A DNA stretch of 9,269 nt from SYIM01 sp041182885 (GCA_049423065.1 JBMSQB010000125.1:1-9269), one strand, 5' to 3'; positions 1 through 7,732 are shown, numbered from the stretch's first letter. Translations and numbers: made by a program. The notes: generated from the sequence alone by a model not told the origin.

Positions 1-105
1 TGAGCCCGTCTGCCGTGAGCCCGTCTGCCGTGAGCCCGTCTGCCGTGAGCCCGTCTGCCGTGAGCCCGTCCACGGTGAGCCCGTCCACGGTGAGCCCGTC
101 CGCCG
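1..105 (+). repeat. 15-bp tandem repeat, seven units, coding
   Basis: Seven consecutive 15-bp units begin at base 1: four identical copies of TGAGCCCGTCTGCCG, two of TGAGCCCGTCCACGG and one of TGAGCCCGTCCGCCG. Read in the frame of the host gene they encode SPSAV or SPSTV. The unit is a multiple of three, so copy-number change would alter protein length without a frameshift. The array touches the window edge and may continue upstream. The perfect identity of the first four units suggests recent duplication by slippage. Confidence 0.95.
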
Positions 106-929
106 CCCCAACCGGTGCAGCCTCGTCGACACCAACCAGCGGCCCGGATGCGGGCAGCGCGAGCGCTTCAGCGAGCGGTTCCGCCTCGGGTCCCACGCCA
201 GCCGCTGCAGCGGGCGGATCCGGTGCCGTGACCACCTTGACCGGCAGTGGTTCAAGCGCGCCCAGTTCAGCGAGCGGTGCCGATGCCTCCTCGGGCAGGA
301 GCGCGCCCTCAGGTGCTCCCCAGACCGAGGCGGGCGGACGCGCGCAGGCCAACGTGGCAGCCGATGGCCAACTCCGGGTAACAAGCACCGCGCCGACCGG
401 ACCGAACGCCGAACCCTCCGCATCCCGCACCGTCGAGCGGGTCGACGTCTCCGTGAGCAGCAACGGCCAGGTTCGCCTTCAGCAGCAGGCACCAAGCGGT
501 GGCGAAACCGCAACCGGCATCATGATCGTCGAAGTGGTTCAGCAACGTGGTGCGATCCAGGTCGAGGTAGCCGACTTCCGCAGAAGCGACGCCGTGCAAT
601 ACCGCGCCACACTGGCCGATGGCAGCCCGTTGCCGGCATGGATCCGCATCGACGCCGCCTCGGGCCGCATCTCCGCCGACCCGCCGCCCAACGCACAGGC
701 CATCGACATCCGGTTGCTCGCGCAAGACCCGTCGGGAACTGCACGCACCCTCGAGATCAAGATCGATCTGAGTGGTTCCGCTGCACCGCGCAGTGATGCC
801 TTGCCCCCTGGCGCACCCGTTGTTCAGGCGCGTCCGGGCTTCATGCAGCAGGTTGATTGGCAGCAACACCAGTGGGGCGGCTATGGGCAGCACCTGATGG
901 CTGCGTTTGGCGAAACCCGAATCGAATAA
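1..929 (+). CDS. C-terminal part of a large repeat-containing secreted/surface protein (5' truncated by window)
   Basis: The frame is open from base 3 and ends with TAA at 927-929; the true start lies upstream, so the GTG codons inside the repeat should not be read as starts. About 308 residues are visible. The first third is low-complexity Ser/Ala/Pro/Gly sequence, beginning with seven SPSAV/SPSTV pentapeptides. Bases about 561-773 encode a fold resembling the putative Ig/dystroglycan-type cadherin (He_PIG/CADG) family, with the signature SPLPAWIRID followed by a G-R-I-S-x-x-PP turn and a closing LEIKIDL strand. A Gln/Trp-rich tail (831-926) follows. Such domains are typical of giant secreted adhesins and biofilm proteins. 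The gene ends 20 bases before the TolC-like gene of a four-gene export cassette, so this protein is the probable exported substrate (inference). There are no visible catalytic residues. The identity as a large protein is inferred from the open 5' end and domain type. Confidence 0.8.
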   Translation, partial: SPSAVSPSAVSPSAVSPSAVSPSTVSPSTVSPSAAPTGAASSTPTSGPDAGSASASASGSASGPTPAAAAGGSGAVTTLTGSGSSAPSSASGADASSGRSAPSGAPQTEAGGRAQANVAADGQLRVTSTAPTGPNAEPSASRTVERVDVSVSSNGQVRLQQQAPSGGETATGIMIVEVVQQRGAIQVEVADFRRSDAVQYRATLADGSPLPAWIRIDAASGRISADPPPNAQAIDIRLLAQDPSGTARTLEIKIDLSGSAAPRSDALPPGAPVVQARPGFMQQVDWQQHQWGGYGQHLMAAFGETRIE

Positions 930-949
930 CGAAACACACCGGCACTCCC

Positions 950-3397
950 ATGACCCCATCCCAGCGCTCAGACTCTGCGCCGCGCGCCCGGCGCGCACCC
1001 CTGCACCTGACGACGGCTGCGACCGTTCTGGTCCTCGCGGGCTGCGCCATTGCCCCCCGCCCGATCGATCCGGGTCAGGCGCTCAGCGGCGCGCAACTCG
1101 ATCGCCAGGCGCTGACACTGTCCACCCAGGCGCCACAGGGAAGGGTCACGCTGGAAGAAGCCATGGCCCGCGCGCTGCTGCACAACCGCGAGCGTCGGGT
1201 GCAGATGATGGAGTCTGCAATGGCCTCCCACCAGCTCGCCGTGTCGCGCTACGACATGCTGCCGCAGTTGGCAATCAACGCCGGCTACATGCAGCGCGAC
1301 CGGCTCGCCGCCTCAAGCAGCGGCGTCTTCGAGAATGGCCAGATTGTCCGCGACCTCAATCGCCCCACGTATTCCGTGTCGGCCGACCGGCAGAGCCAGA
1401 GCCAGAGCCTGTTGCTGAGCTGGAGCGTGCTGGACTTCGGGTTGTCGTACCTGCGCAGCGAACAATCTGCCGACCGCTTGCTGATCGCCAAGGAGCGCGA
1501 GCGCAAGGCAGTCCACAACCTGATCCAGGATGTGCGATCGGCCTACTGGCGGGCGGTCTCCGCACAGAAGCTTCTCAAGAAAACTGCCGAATTGCGCACC
1601 CGGGTGCAACAGGCGCTCGAGGACTCGCGCAGGGTCGAATCCCTGCGACTCAAGAATCCGCTCGATGCACTGACCTACCAGCGCGATCTGCTCGACATCA
1701 GGCGCTCGCTCGAGGCGCTGTACAAGGATCTGCTCGATTCCCGAACGACGCTCGCCACCCTGATGGGCCTGCCGCCCTCGATCCCGTTCGAACTGCTTGA
1801 ATTGGGCGACGCCGACTACAAGATTCCGCGTCTGCAAGCCGATATCGCCACGCTGGAGCGCTCGGCGCTGGCGCTGCGCCCGGAACTGATGGAACTGCGA
1901 TACCAGGGACGCGTCACCGAGAGCGAGGGTCGCAGCGCCCTGATGAGCCTGCTGCCCGGCCTCAGCCTCTACGGCGGGACCTATCGCGATACGAACAACT
2001 TTTTGCTCTACAACAACTGGACCGGCGCCGGGACATCGCTCGGCATGAACCTGTTCAACGTATTCAAGGCGCCCGTGGTCCGGGAGCTGACCGACGCGCA
2101 GGCGCAGCTCGCGCAGGAGCGTCGCCTGGCGCTGACCGCAGCCGTGCTCGGACAGGTACACCTGTCACGCGTTTCACTCGACATCACCATCGAACAGTTT
2201 GAAAGCTCGGCCGACTATCTGCAGGTGGTCCGCAAGATCCGTGACCAGGCCGCGCGCTTGAGAACGGCCGAGCGAAGCGGCGAACTCGACCTGATTCGGG
2301 AGGAGATGGCCGAGTTGCTTGCCGACCTGCGGCGCGACGTTGCCTACGCCGAACTGCAAAACAGCTACGGACGCGTGTTCGTCACCGCTGGGCTCGACCC
2401 GCTTCCGAACCTGCCCGCACAGGTCGATGTGGGCTCCGTCTCAGCCGCCATGCGCAACAAGCTGAAGGCCTGGGATGAGGGCGAGGTCGGAGTGGTGCTG
2501 AAACCGATTTCATCGCAAGCCCGGCCGTGGAGCGGCCCAGGCGAAAAATCGCTTGCAATCGCTTCAGACTCCTTCAGCCTTGCAGGCACGCTGAAGATCG
2601 AAGCCAGACAAACCGGCGGCGCGGCGCTGCCCGACTGGCTCAAGTTCGATCCCGTGACGCAAACCTTCCGCGGCAACCCCCCGGCCGGCCGTGAGTCCTA
2701 CGCTATCGAGGTGAAGGCGGTCGACGCAGCCGGCGCACAGGTTTCCGACCGGTTCGAGCTCAAGCTCGTCGACGTGAACGACGCGCCTCAAGGCGGTGCG
2801 CTGCAGACCGTGACCGCCACCGAGGGGGGCAAGCCGATTTCCGGCAGGCTCGACGCGGTCGATCCTGACGGAGACCCACTCAAATTTGCGCTCGCTTCCG
2901 GGCAAACGATGGCGCCCGGGTTCAGCATCGAGCCAGATGGCCGTTGGCGTTTCAATCCGGACGATCCTGCATGGCGTACTCTCAAACAGGGCGCCAGGCG
3001 CCGGGTCACCATGCAGTTCGTCGCAACCGATCCGCACGGTGGCGTGGGTCAGATCGCGTTAACGCTGGAGCTAACCGGCGTCAACAATCCACCAGAGGTG
3101 TCGGCGCCCGGCGAGGTTCGCCTCGACAACACAGCCAAGATCGCAGAAGGCCGCATCGATGCGCGCGATGTCGACGAGGATGCGCGCCTCACCTTCTCGG
3201 TACTGGGCCAGCGCCAGATCGACGGATTCACGCTGCAGGCCGACGGTCGCTGGCGCTTTGATCCGGCGCATCCCGGTTACCAGTCGCTTGCAGCCGGGGA
3301 GACAAAGAATCTCTTTGTCCCCATACAGGTGAGCGACGAAGTGGGCGGCAGCACCGTTGCACGGCTGCAGATCGCGGTGACCGGGGCCAGGAAGTGA
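950..3397 (+). CDS. TolC-family outer membrane lipoprotein with C-terminal cadherin/VCBS-like domains
   Basis: An 815-residue protein. ATG 950 is chosen because it is followed by a lipoprotein signal: an Arg-rich n-region, a hydrophobic stretch and the lipobox LAGC with Cys32. An in-frame TTG at 857 would bury this signal and overlap the previous gene. No strong Shine-Dalgarno is seen, so coupling to the upstream gene is likely. Residues about 67-485 form the two-fold outer membrane efflux (OEP) repeat: TLEEAMARAL near 67, LPQLAINAGY, a SWSVLDFG barrel segment, and a second half from about 308. TolC proteins form the trimeric outer membrane channel of tripartite exporters. Unusually, about 300 extra residues follow: a He_PIG/CADG-like domain (about 518-613, ending VNDAP) and two VCBS/cadherin-like repeats (about 614-716 ending NNPPE, and 717-815), both containing DGRWRF. 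Ordinary TolC proteins are about 420-500 residues. OEP assignment is firm; the role of the extension is unknown. Confidence 0.92.
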   Translation: MTPSQRSDSAPRARRAPLHLTTAATVLVLAGCAIAPRPIDPGQALSGAQLDRQALTLSTQAPQGRVTLEEAMARALLHNRERRVQMMESAMASHQLAVSRYDMLPQLAINAGYMQRDRLAASSSGVFENGQIVRDLNRPTYSVSADRQSQSQSLLLSWSVLDFGLSYLRSEQSADRLLIAKERERKAVHNLIQDVRSAYWRAVSAQKLLKKTAELRTRVQQALEDSRRVESLRLKNPLDALTYQRDLLDIRRSLEALYKDLLDSRTTLATLMGLPPSIPFELLELGDADYKIPRLQADIATLERSALALRPELMELRYQGRVTESEGRSALMSLLPGLSLYGGTYRDTNNFLLYNNWTGAGTSLGMNLFNVFKAPVVRELTDAQAQLAQERRLALTAAVLGQVHLSRVSLDITIEQFESSADYLQVVRKIRDQAARLRTAERSGELDLIREEMAELLADLRRDVAYAELQNSYGRVFVTAGLDPLPNLPAQVDVGSVSAAMRNKLKAWDEGEVGVVLKPISSQARPWSGPGEKSLAIASDSFSLAGTLKIEARQTGGAALPDWLKFDPVTQTFRGNPPAGRESYAIEVKAVDAAGAQVSDRFELKLVDVNDAPQGGALQTVTATEGGKPISGRLDAVDPDGDPLKFALASGQTMAPGFSIEPDGRWRFNPDDPAWRTLKQGARRRVTMQFVATDPHGGVGQIALTLELTGVNNPPEVSAPGEVRLDNTAKIAEGRIDARDVDEDARLTFSVLGQRQIDGFTLQADGRWRFDPAHPGYQSLAAGETKNLFVPIQVSDEVGGSTVARLQIAVTGARK

Positions 3398-4152
3398 ACG
3401 TTACGGCAAGGGCTCTCGCTGGCCGGGCCGCCGTGGCCGTGCTTGCGCTGGCGCTGTGTGGCACCGCGACGTGCAGCCTTGCCCAGTCGGGCACTCCAGA
3501 CAAGCCCACCGTCCGGGTGGTCGTACAGTCCCTGATGCAAGCCACGCTTTCGGCCGAAATTGCAGCACGAATCACGCGCATGCCTTTCCGTGACGGGGAC
3601 GCCTTCAGGAAGGGCGACGTGCTGGTCGCGTTCGACTGCGACATCTTCGAGGCCCAGCGCGACAAGGTCGAGGCGGAACTCAAAGCTGCGCAAGCCAAGC
3701 TCGACAATGACCGACAGCTGGCAGCCACACGATCGATCGGCGCCCTGGAGGTCATCCTGTCGGAGGTGTCCCTGCAACGCGCCCAGGCGGAATTGCGCAT
3801 GGCGCGAATCAATACCGACCGCTGCGTGATCAGTGCGCCGTGGTCCGGTCGCGTCGTCACCCGAAAGGCACAGGAGCTTGAAGTCGCGAAGCTGCATCAG
3901 GAAGTGCTGTCCATCGTCTCCACCGAAGCGATGGAGGTCATGGCCGTTGTCCCCGCCCAATGGCTCCGTTCCATGAAACCTGGCCAGATGTTTGACCTTC
4001 GCATCGACGAAACCGGCAGCCGTCACTCGGCGCAGATCGTGGCTGTCGGCAGTCAGGTCGATGCGGTGAGCCAGACCATCAATGTTCGAGCGAGAATCGC
4101 CGCCGACCCGAAACTGCTCCCCGGCATGACGGGCGACGCACAGTTGCGGTGA
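3394..4152 (+). CDS. Periplasmic adaptor subunit (HlyD/RND-type membrane fusion protein)
   Basis: A 252-residue protein starting at a GTG whose last bases overlap the TGA of the TolC-like gene (GTGA), indicating coupled translation. A purine run (GGGG at 3383-3386) lies at plausible spacing. Residues 1-30 look like a cleavable signal peptide ending SLA-Q. The first half of a lipoyl/barrel-sandwich domain lies at about 57-85 (RDGDAFRKGDVLVAFD), an alpha-helical hairpin at about 85-143, and the second lipoyl half at about 144-157 (CVISAPWSGRVV). A beta-barrel domain then runs to the end (LLPGMTGDAQLR). Adaptors of this kind bridge an inner membrane transporter and a TolC channel. It is shorter than usual RND adaptors (about 350-400 residues): the hairpin is brief and the membrane-proximal domain is missing or minimal. 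It contains no transmembrane anchor beyond the signal peptide. Confidence 0.9.
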   Translation: MNVTARALAGRAAVAVLALALCGTATCSLAQSGTPDKPTVRVVVQSLMQATLSAEIAARITRMPFRDGDAFRKGDVLVAFDCDIFEAQRDKVEAELKAAQAKLDNDRQLAATRSIGALEVILSEVSLQRAQAELRMARINTDRCVISAPWSGRVVTRKAQELEVAKLHQEVLSIVSTEAMEVMAVVPAQWLRSMKPGQMFDLRIDETGSRHSAQIVAVGSQVDAVSQTINVRARIAADPKLLPGMTGDAQLR

Positions 4153-4162
4153 GCCGGCCCAG

Positions 4163-5509
4163 ATGAGCACCGCGCCAGGCAGCCGCGATCCGCTGCAGAT
4201 GTTCGCTGCCTTGCTCCAGCTCGAAAAACTGGTGCTCGACGCCGAAACCCTGGTCGAGACACGCTACGTCATCGCCAACGCCACGCGAACCCTGTCCCCC
4301 TTCGTCCAGTCCATCCTCTTTTCCGACGCGGGCAACAAGCGGCTTCGGGTGAGCTGCGTATCGAACGTGAGCGACGTTGATCGCGCATCGCCCTACGTGG
4401 CCTGGGCCGAGCGCCTGGCGGCCCACCTGATCGCCACCAACGCGGATAGCGGTTTGCGAGTGATCGAGCCCGATCAACTGACGCCGACCCTGCGGCGCGA
4501 CTGGGCCGAATTTGCGTCAGCCTGCCTGCTCTGGATACCGCTGTTTGCCCGCGGTCAGCAGCGGCGCGGCGCCCTGCTGCTCAGCCGCGAAACATCCTGG
4601 ACGCCCCAGGAACTCGCGCTGCTCACCCACCTCGCCACGATCTACGGCCATGCGCTCGACCGCCACCATCGACAGACTCTCGCGTGGCGATCGGCCTGGC
4701 GACCCGCCCTGCTGTCGACGCTGACCATCGCAGTGGTGGCGGGTATCTCGATCATTCCCATCCGGCTGAGCGTCGTTGCACCCGCAGAGATCGTTGCCCG
4801 GGACGCCTTCGTGGTGGCCGCTCCCATTGATGGCGTCGTGCGCCAGTTGCATGTGGTGCCCAATCAACCGGTACAGCCCGACGCACTGCTGGCCGAGCTC
4901 GAGTCGGGCGATCTGAAGGGCGTTCAGGACGTGGCCGCCAAGGCGCTCGAAGTGTCCCAGGCCGAGCTGCGACGGTCGCAGCAGGCATCGTTTCTCGATC
5001 CCGCGCGCAAGGCCGACCTCGCCCTGTTGCAGGCGCAGGTGGATCTGCGACTGCGCGAGCTGCAACTGGCCCAGACGCGCTTGTCGAAAACCCAAATGCG
5101 GGCCGAACGTTCCGGCGTGGTGGTCGTGGACGACCCTCAGCTCTGGAGGGGGCGGCCGGTGCGGGTCGGCGAGCGCATTCTGAGCATTGCCGACCCGGCT
5201 CATATCGAGGTAACCATCCTGGTTCCGGTCAAGGATGCGGTCGCGCTCGAGCCTGGCAACGAGGTTCGGCTGTTCCTCGATACCGACCCGCTGAACAGCC
5301 TGCGCGGCACCGTCCGGTATGTGGTGTATGAATCGACGCTGGCCGGTGAGTGGCCTGCCTACAAGGTGACGGCGCAACTGGATGCCACGCCGAGCATCCC
5401 GAGAATCGGCTTGCGCGGCACCGCACGAATCTACGGCGATCAGACCACGGTCTTCTACTACCTGTTCCGACGCCCCATCACGGTGGCTCGCCAGTGGCTG
5501 GGTTGGTGA
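4163..5509 (+). CDS. Membrane-anchored HlyD-family adaptor with GAF-like N-terminal domain
   Basis: A 448-residue protein starting at ATG, 10 bases after the previous stop. Residues about 10-170 show no signal peptide and resemble a GAF-type sensory fold (an alpha/beta pattern with SACLLWIPLFARGQ and GALLLSRE, typical of the GAF core, then helices); this assignment is by pattern only. One transmembrane helix follows at about 183-201 (LLSTLTIAVVAGISIIPI). The periplasmic part has a lipoyl half near 211-250 (APIDGVVRQL at about 220), a coiled-coil region around 250-310, the second lipoyl half around 317-345 (SGVVVVDD, VRVGERILSIAD), and a beta-barrel (RIGLRGTARIYG) to the end. HlyD adaptors couple inner-membrane exporters to TolC. 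The cytoplasmic GAF-like module would place a possible sensing or docking domain inside the cell. Its ligand cannot be told from sequence. It overlaps the next gene by one base. Confidence 0.88.
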   Translation: MSTAPGSRDPLQMFAALLQLEKLVLDAETLVETRYVIANATRTLSPFVQSILFSDAGNKRLRVSCVSNVSDVDRASPYVAWAERLAAHLIATNADSGLRVIEPDQLTPTLRRDWAEFASACLLWIPLFARGQQRRGALLLSRETSWTPQELALLTHLATIYGHALDRHHRQTLAWRSAWRPALLSTLTIAVVAGISIIPIRLSVVAPAEIVARDAFVVAAPIDGVVRQLHVVPNQPVQPDALLAELESGDLKGVQDVAAKALEVSQAELRRSQQASFLDPARKADLALLQAQVDLRLRELQLAQTRLSKTQMRAERSGVVVVDDPQLWRGRPVRVGERILSIADPAHIEVTILVPVKDAVALEPGNEVRLFLDTDPLNSLRGTVRYVVYESTLAGEWPAYKVTAQLDATPSIPRIGLRGTARIYGDQTTVFYYLFRRPITVARQWLGW

Positions 5510-7620
5510 TGTCGGCCCCTGCCATGGTCCTGCCCGAGCTGCGCGCCGATCTTGCCTTGATTCCCGGTGGCGCGGCCGAAGACGGCTCGCCCACCTGGCT
5601 GATTCACGACGTGAGCCGAAACCGGTATTTCCGCCTGGGGCTGGATGCGTTCCAGGCCCTCGGCCAATGGAAGGCAGGGCTGCGCGCGGAGGAATTTCTA
5701 TCGGTCTGCTCGTCACAGCGCATCAACCTCGACGAGGCTGACCTGAGGCATCTTCTGCAATTCCTCGTGTTCAATCAGCTGATACAGGTTGGTGAGGTCA
5801 ACGGGATCAAGCGGCTGCTCGCCGACCATGCGCGAAGCCGGCAGCACTGGCTCACGTGGCTGCTGCACCACTATCTTTTCTTCAAGATTCCGCTGATACG
5901 CCCCGATGCGTTCCTGGAACGCACCTGGCCCTGGGTGTCCAGGCTGGTCAACCGGTGGACGCTGGGCGGGATCCGACTGCTGGGACTGCTGGGAATCCTC
6001 ATGGTGATCCAGCAATGGGAATCCTTCGTTGCAACCTTTCTTCATTTCTGGTCGCTTGAAGGCCTGGTGCTTTACACGCTGACGCTTGCACTCGTGATGT
6101 CGGCGCATGAGCTCGGTCACGCCTACGTCGCCAAGCGGCATGGCTGCCGCGTCGGTGCCATTGGCGTGGCGATGCTGGTGATGTTTCCGGTGCTCTACAC
6201 CGACACCACCGACTCTTGGCGCTTGCGATCGAGCCGCGACCGGCTGCAAATTGTGCTTGCGGGCGTCAGCACCGAATTGCATCTGGCGATGCTCGCCACC
6301 TTCGCCTGGTGTTTCCTGCCCGACGGGCCTTTGCGAAGCGCGGCGTTTTTCGTGGCAACCACCAGCTGGGTCAGTTCGCTCCTGGTCAACATCAGCCCGT
6401 TCCTCCGGTTTGACGGCTATTTCGCACTCTCGGATCTGATGCGCGCCGAGAATCTGCAGCCCCGTTCGTTCGCGCTGGCGCGCTGGAACCTGCGTGAGAT
6501 GTTGTTCGGGTTTGGAGAACCGGTGCCGGAAATTCTCCCGACCTGGCGCCGGCGCGTGTTCATCGCCTACGCCTACGTCACCTGGGCGTATCGCGCAGTC
6601 ATTTTTGTGGGCATTGCCCTGCTGATCTACCACTTCAGCTTCAAGGTGCTGGGCATCATCCTGTTTGTGGTGGAGATCGCCTGGTTCATCCTGATGCCCC
6701 TCAGGAACGAAGTCATGCAATGGTGGATGCGGAGGAAAAAAATCAGACTCAACCTGCACACTTCACTGACCACGCTCGCGTTGGCCGGACTGCTGCTGGC
6801 CGCCATGACCCCCTGGCACGCTTCGCTTTCGCTTCCGGCGGTGCTGCTTGCCGGAGACTTTCGAGTGGTCCACTCCCCCGAAGCGGGCCGTGTGGTCAGC
6901 GTGCATGCGAGCCATCGCGATCAGGTTGAGCCCGGCCGGGTACTGGTCCGGATCGAGCAACCCGAAATTGAGCACGGCATCGCGCAAACCAGGCGGGAGA
7001 TGAGCCTCGTCGAGGAAAAAATCCAGCGGCAGGTCGGCTCGCTCCGGGACAGACAGGACGCTCTGGTGCTGACCCAGCAACGCGACGAGTTGCGGGCCCG
7101 CCTCGCGGCTCTTGTCGACCGCCAGACGAGGCTGCAGATCGCGGCACCCATTGGCGGCATGATCAGCCAGATCGAGCCGCTGCAACGCGGACAGTGGGTG
7201 GCCCAGCACGCCCCCCTGGCCACGGTGCGTTCAGAGCACGGACTCCGATTGATGGCCCTTGTGTCGGCCGCGGATCTGCATCGGCTCGAATCGGGCGCGC
7301 AGGCCACCTGGATGTCCGACCTGGGTTCCGACAAGCCTCGGGCGGTGCGGCTGGCGCGGATCGATTACACGGCGATCCAGACGCTGCCCTGGCCCGAACT
7401 GTCATCCGAATACGGTGGCCCTGTTCCCAGTCGGAAGGTGCAGCAGGTGCTTCGCCCGGAAGGTGCGTGGTATCAGGTTGAACTCGAGGCCGTCGACGAC
7501 ATACCTGCACCCCGCCTTCAACAGACCGGGCGCGTCAGAATCGACGCCCGAGCCGAAAGCCTGATCTCGCGCTACTGGCGGCATGCTGCAGCGGTCTGGA
7601 TCCGCGAAAGCGGTTTCTAG
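5509..7620 (+). CDS. M50-family membrane zinc metalloprotease (site-2-protease-like) fused to a HlyD-like domain
   Basis: A 703-residue protein. ATG 5509 overlaps the previous stop (TGATG), which decides the start; the longer open frame from 5350 overlaps the adaptor gene and carries no domain. ATG 5524 is an alternative start. Residues about 30-94 resemble a PqqD/RRE-type winged helix (WLIHDVSRNRYFRLG, then helices). Multiple membrane segments span about 140-435. The zinc protease signature HELGH is at 200-204 and the likely third metal ligand is D302 in RFDGYFALSD, both typical of the M50 'peptide zinc metalloprotease' group. After a last helix (about 416-433) comes a periplasmic HlyD-like arm: lipoyl halves at about 455-483 (SPEAGRVVSV) and 542-560 (LQIAAPIGGMISQI) with a coiled coil between, then a barrel. 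The catalytic motif is intact. The likely role is inner-membrane processing and/or transfer of the exported protein to the adaptors and TolC (inference). Confidence 0.92.
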   Translation: MSAPAMVLPELRADLALIPGGAAEDGSPTWLIHDVSRNRYFRLGLDAFQALGQWKAGLRAEEFLSVCSSQRINLDEADLRHLLQFLVFNQLIQVGEVNGIKRLLADHARSRQHWLTWLLHHYLFFKIPLIRPDAFLERTWPWVSRLVNRWTLGGIRLLGLLGILMVIQQWESFVATFLHFWSLEGLVLYTLTLALVMSAHELGHAYVAKRHGCRVGAIGVAMLVMFPVLYTDTTDSWRLRSSRDRLQIVLAGVSTELHLAMLATFAWCFLPDGPLRSAAFFVATTSWVSSLLVNISPFLRFDGYFALSDLMRAENLQPRSFALARWNLREMLFGFGEPVPEILPTWRRRVFIAYAYVTWAYRAVIFVGIALLIYHFSFKVLGIILFVVEIAWFILMPLRNEVMQWWMRRKKIRLNLHTSLTTLALAGLLLAAMTPWHASLSLPAVLLAGDFRVVHSPEAGRVVSVHASHRDQVEPGRVLVRIEQPEIEHGIAQTRREMSLVEEKIQRQVGSLRDRQDALVLTQQRDELRARLAALVDRQTRLQIAAPIGGMISQIEPLQRGQWVAQHAPLATVRSEHGLRLMALVSAADLHRLESGAQATWMSDLGSDKPRAVRLARIDYTAIQTLPWPELSSEYGGPVPSRKVQQVLRPEGAWYQVELEAVDDIPAPRLQQTGRVRIDARAESLISRYWRHAAAVWIRESGF

Positions 7621-7655
7621 ACGAGCAGTCGGTGTAGGGGACTTCTCCAGCGCCG

Positions 7656-7686
7656 GCAAGCCGTCCATCCTGGTCCCAGGGCTTGC
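7656..7686. terminator. Possible compound hairpin between convergent genes
   Basis: GCAAGC (7656-7661) can pair with GCTTGC (7681-7686), and nested CCTG (7669-7672) with CAGG (7677-7680), leaving a 7-base bulge on one side and a 4-base loop. It lies 36 bases after the protease stop and before the end of the opposing pseudogene, where a transcription terminator would be expected. There is no T-tract on either side, so intrinsic termination is doubtful. Confidence 0.22.
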
Positions 7687-7732
7687 GCTCGCCTGAAGCG
7701 TCGATGGACCTTCACTATCCGGCCTGGAGGCG

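Noticed and set aside
1..105. CRISPR-like array
   Set aside because: The units are 15 bp, directly adjacent without spacers, and in frame with a protein gene; it is a coding minisatellite.
857..949. Earlier TTG start for the TolC-like protein
   Set aside because: It would overlap the upstream gene and place about 31 residues before a clear lipoprotein signal peptide; ATG 950 puts the lipobox Cys at residue 32.
3277..4170. Long minus-strand open frame opposite the short adaptor
   Set aside because: It is antisense to a gene with clear domain motifs; high GC makes long mirror frames common, and its translation shows no recognisable domain.
5350..5508. N-terminal extension of the M50 protease
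   Set aside because: The extra residues lie entirely inside the adaptor gene in another frame and have shadow-like composition; the TGATG junction at 5507-5511 is the better start.
4517..5716. 399-residue minus-strand frame opposite the GAF/HlyD gene
   Set aside because: It has His/Arg/Gly/Gln-rich shadow composition, spans two real genes, and has no motif or ribosome binding site.
5713..6759. 348-residue minus-strand frame opposite the protease
   Set aside because: It mirrors the membrane-helix region of the protease, giving a charged, Gln/His/Glu-rich translation with no domain.
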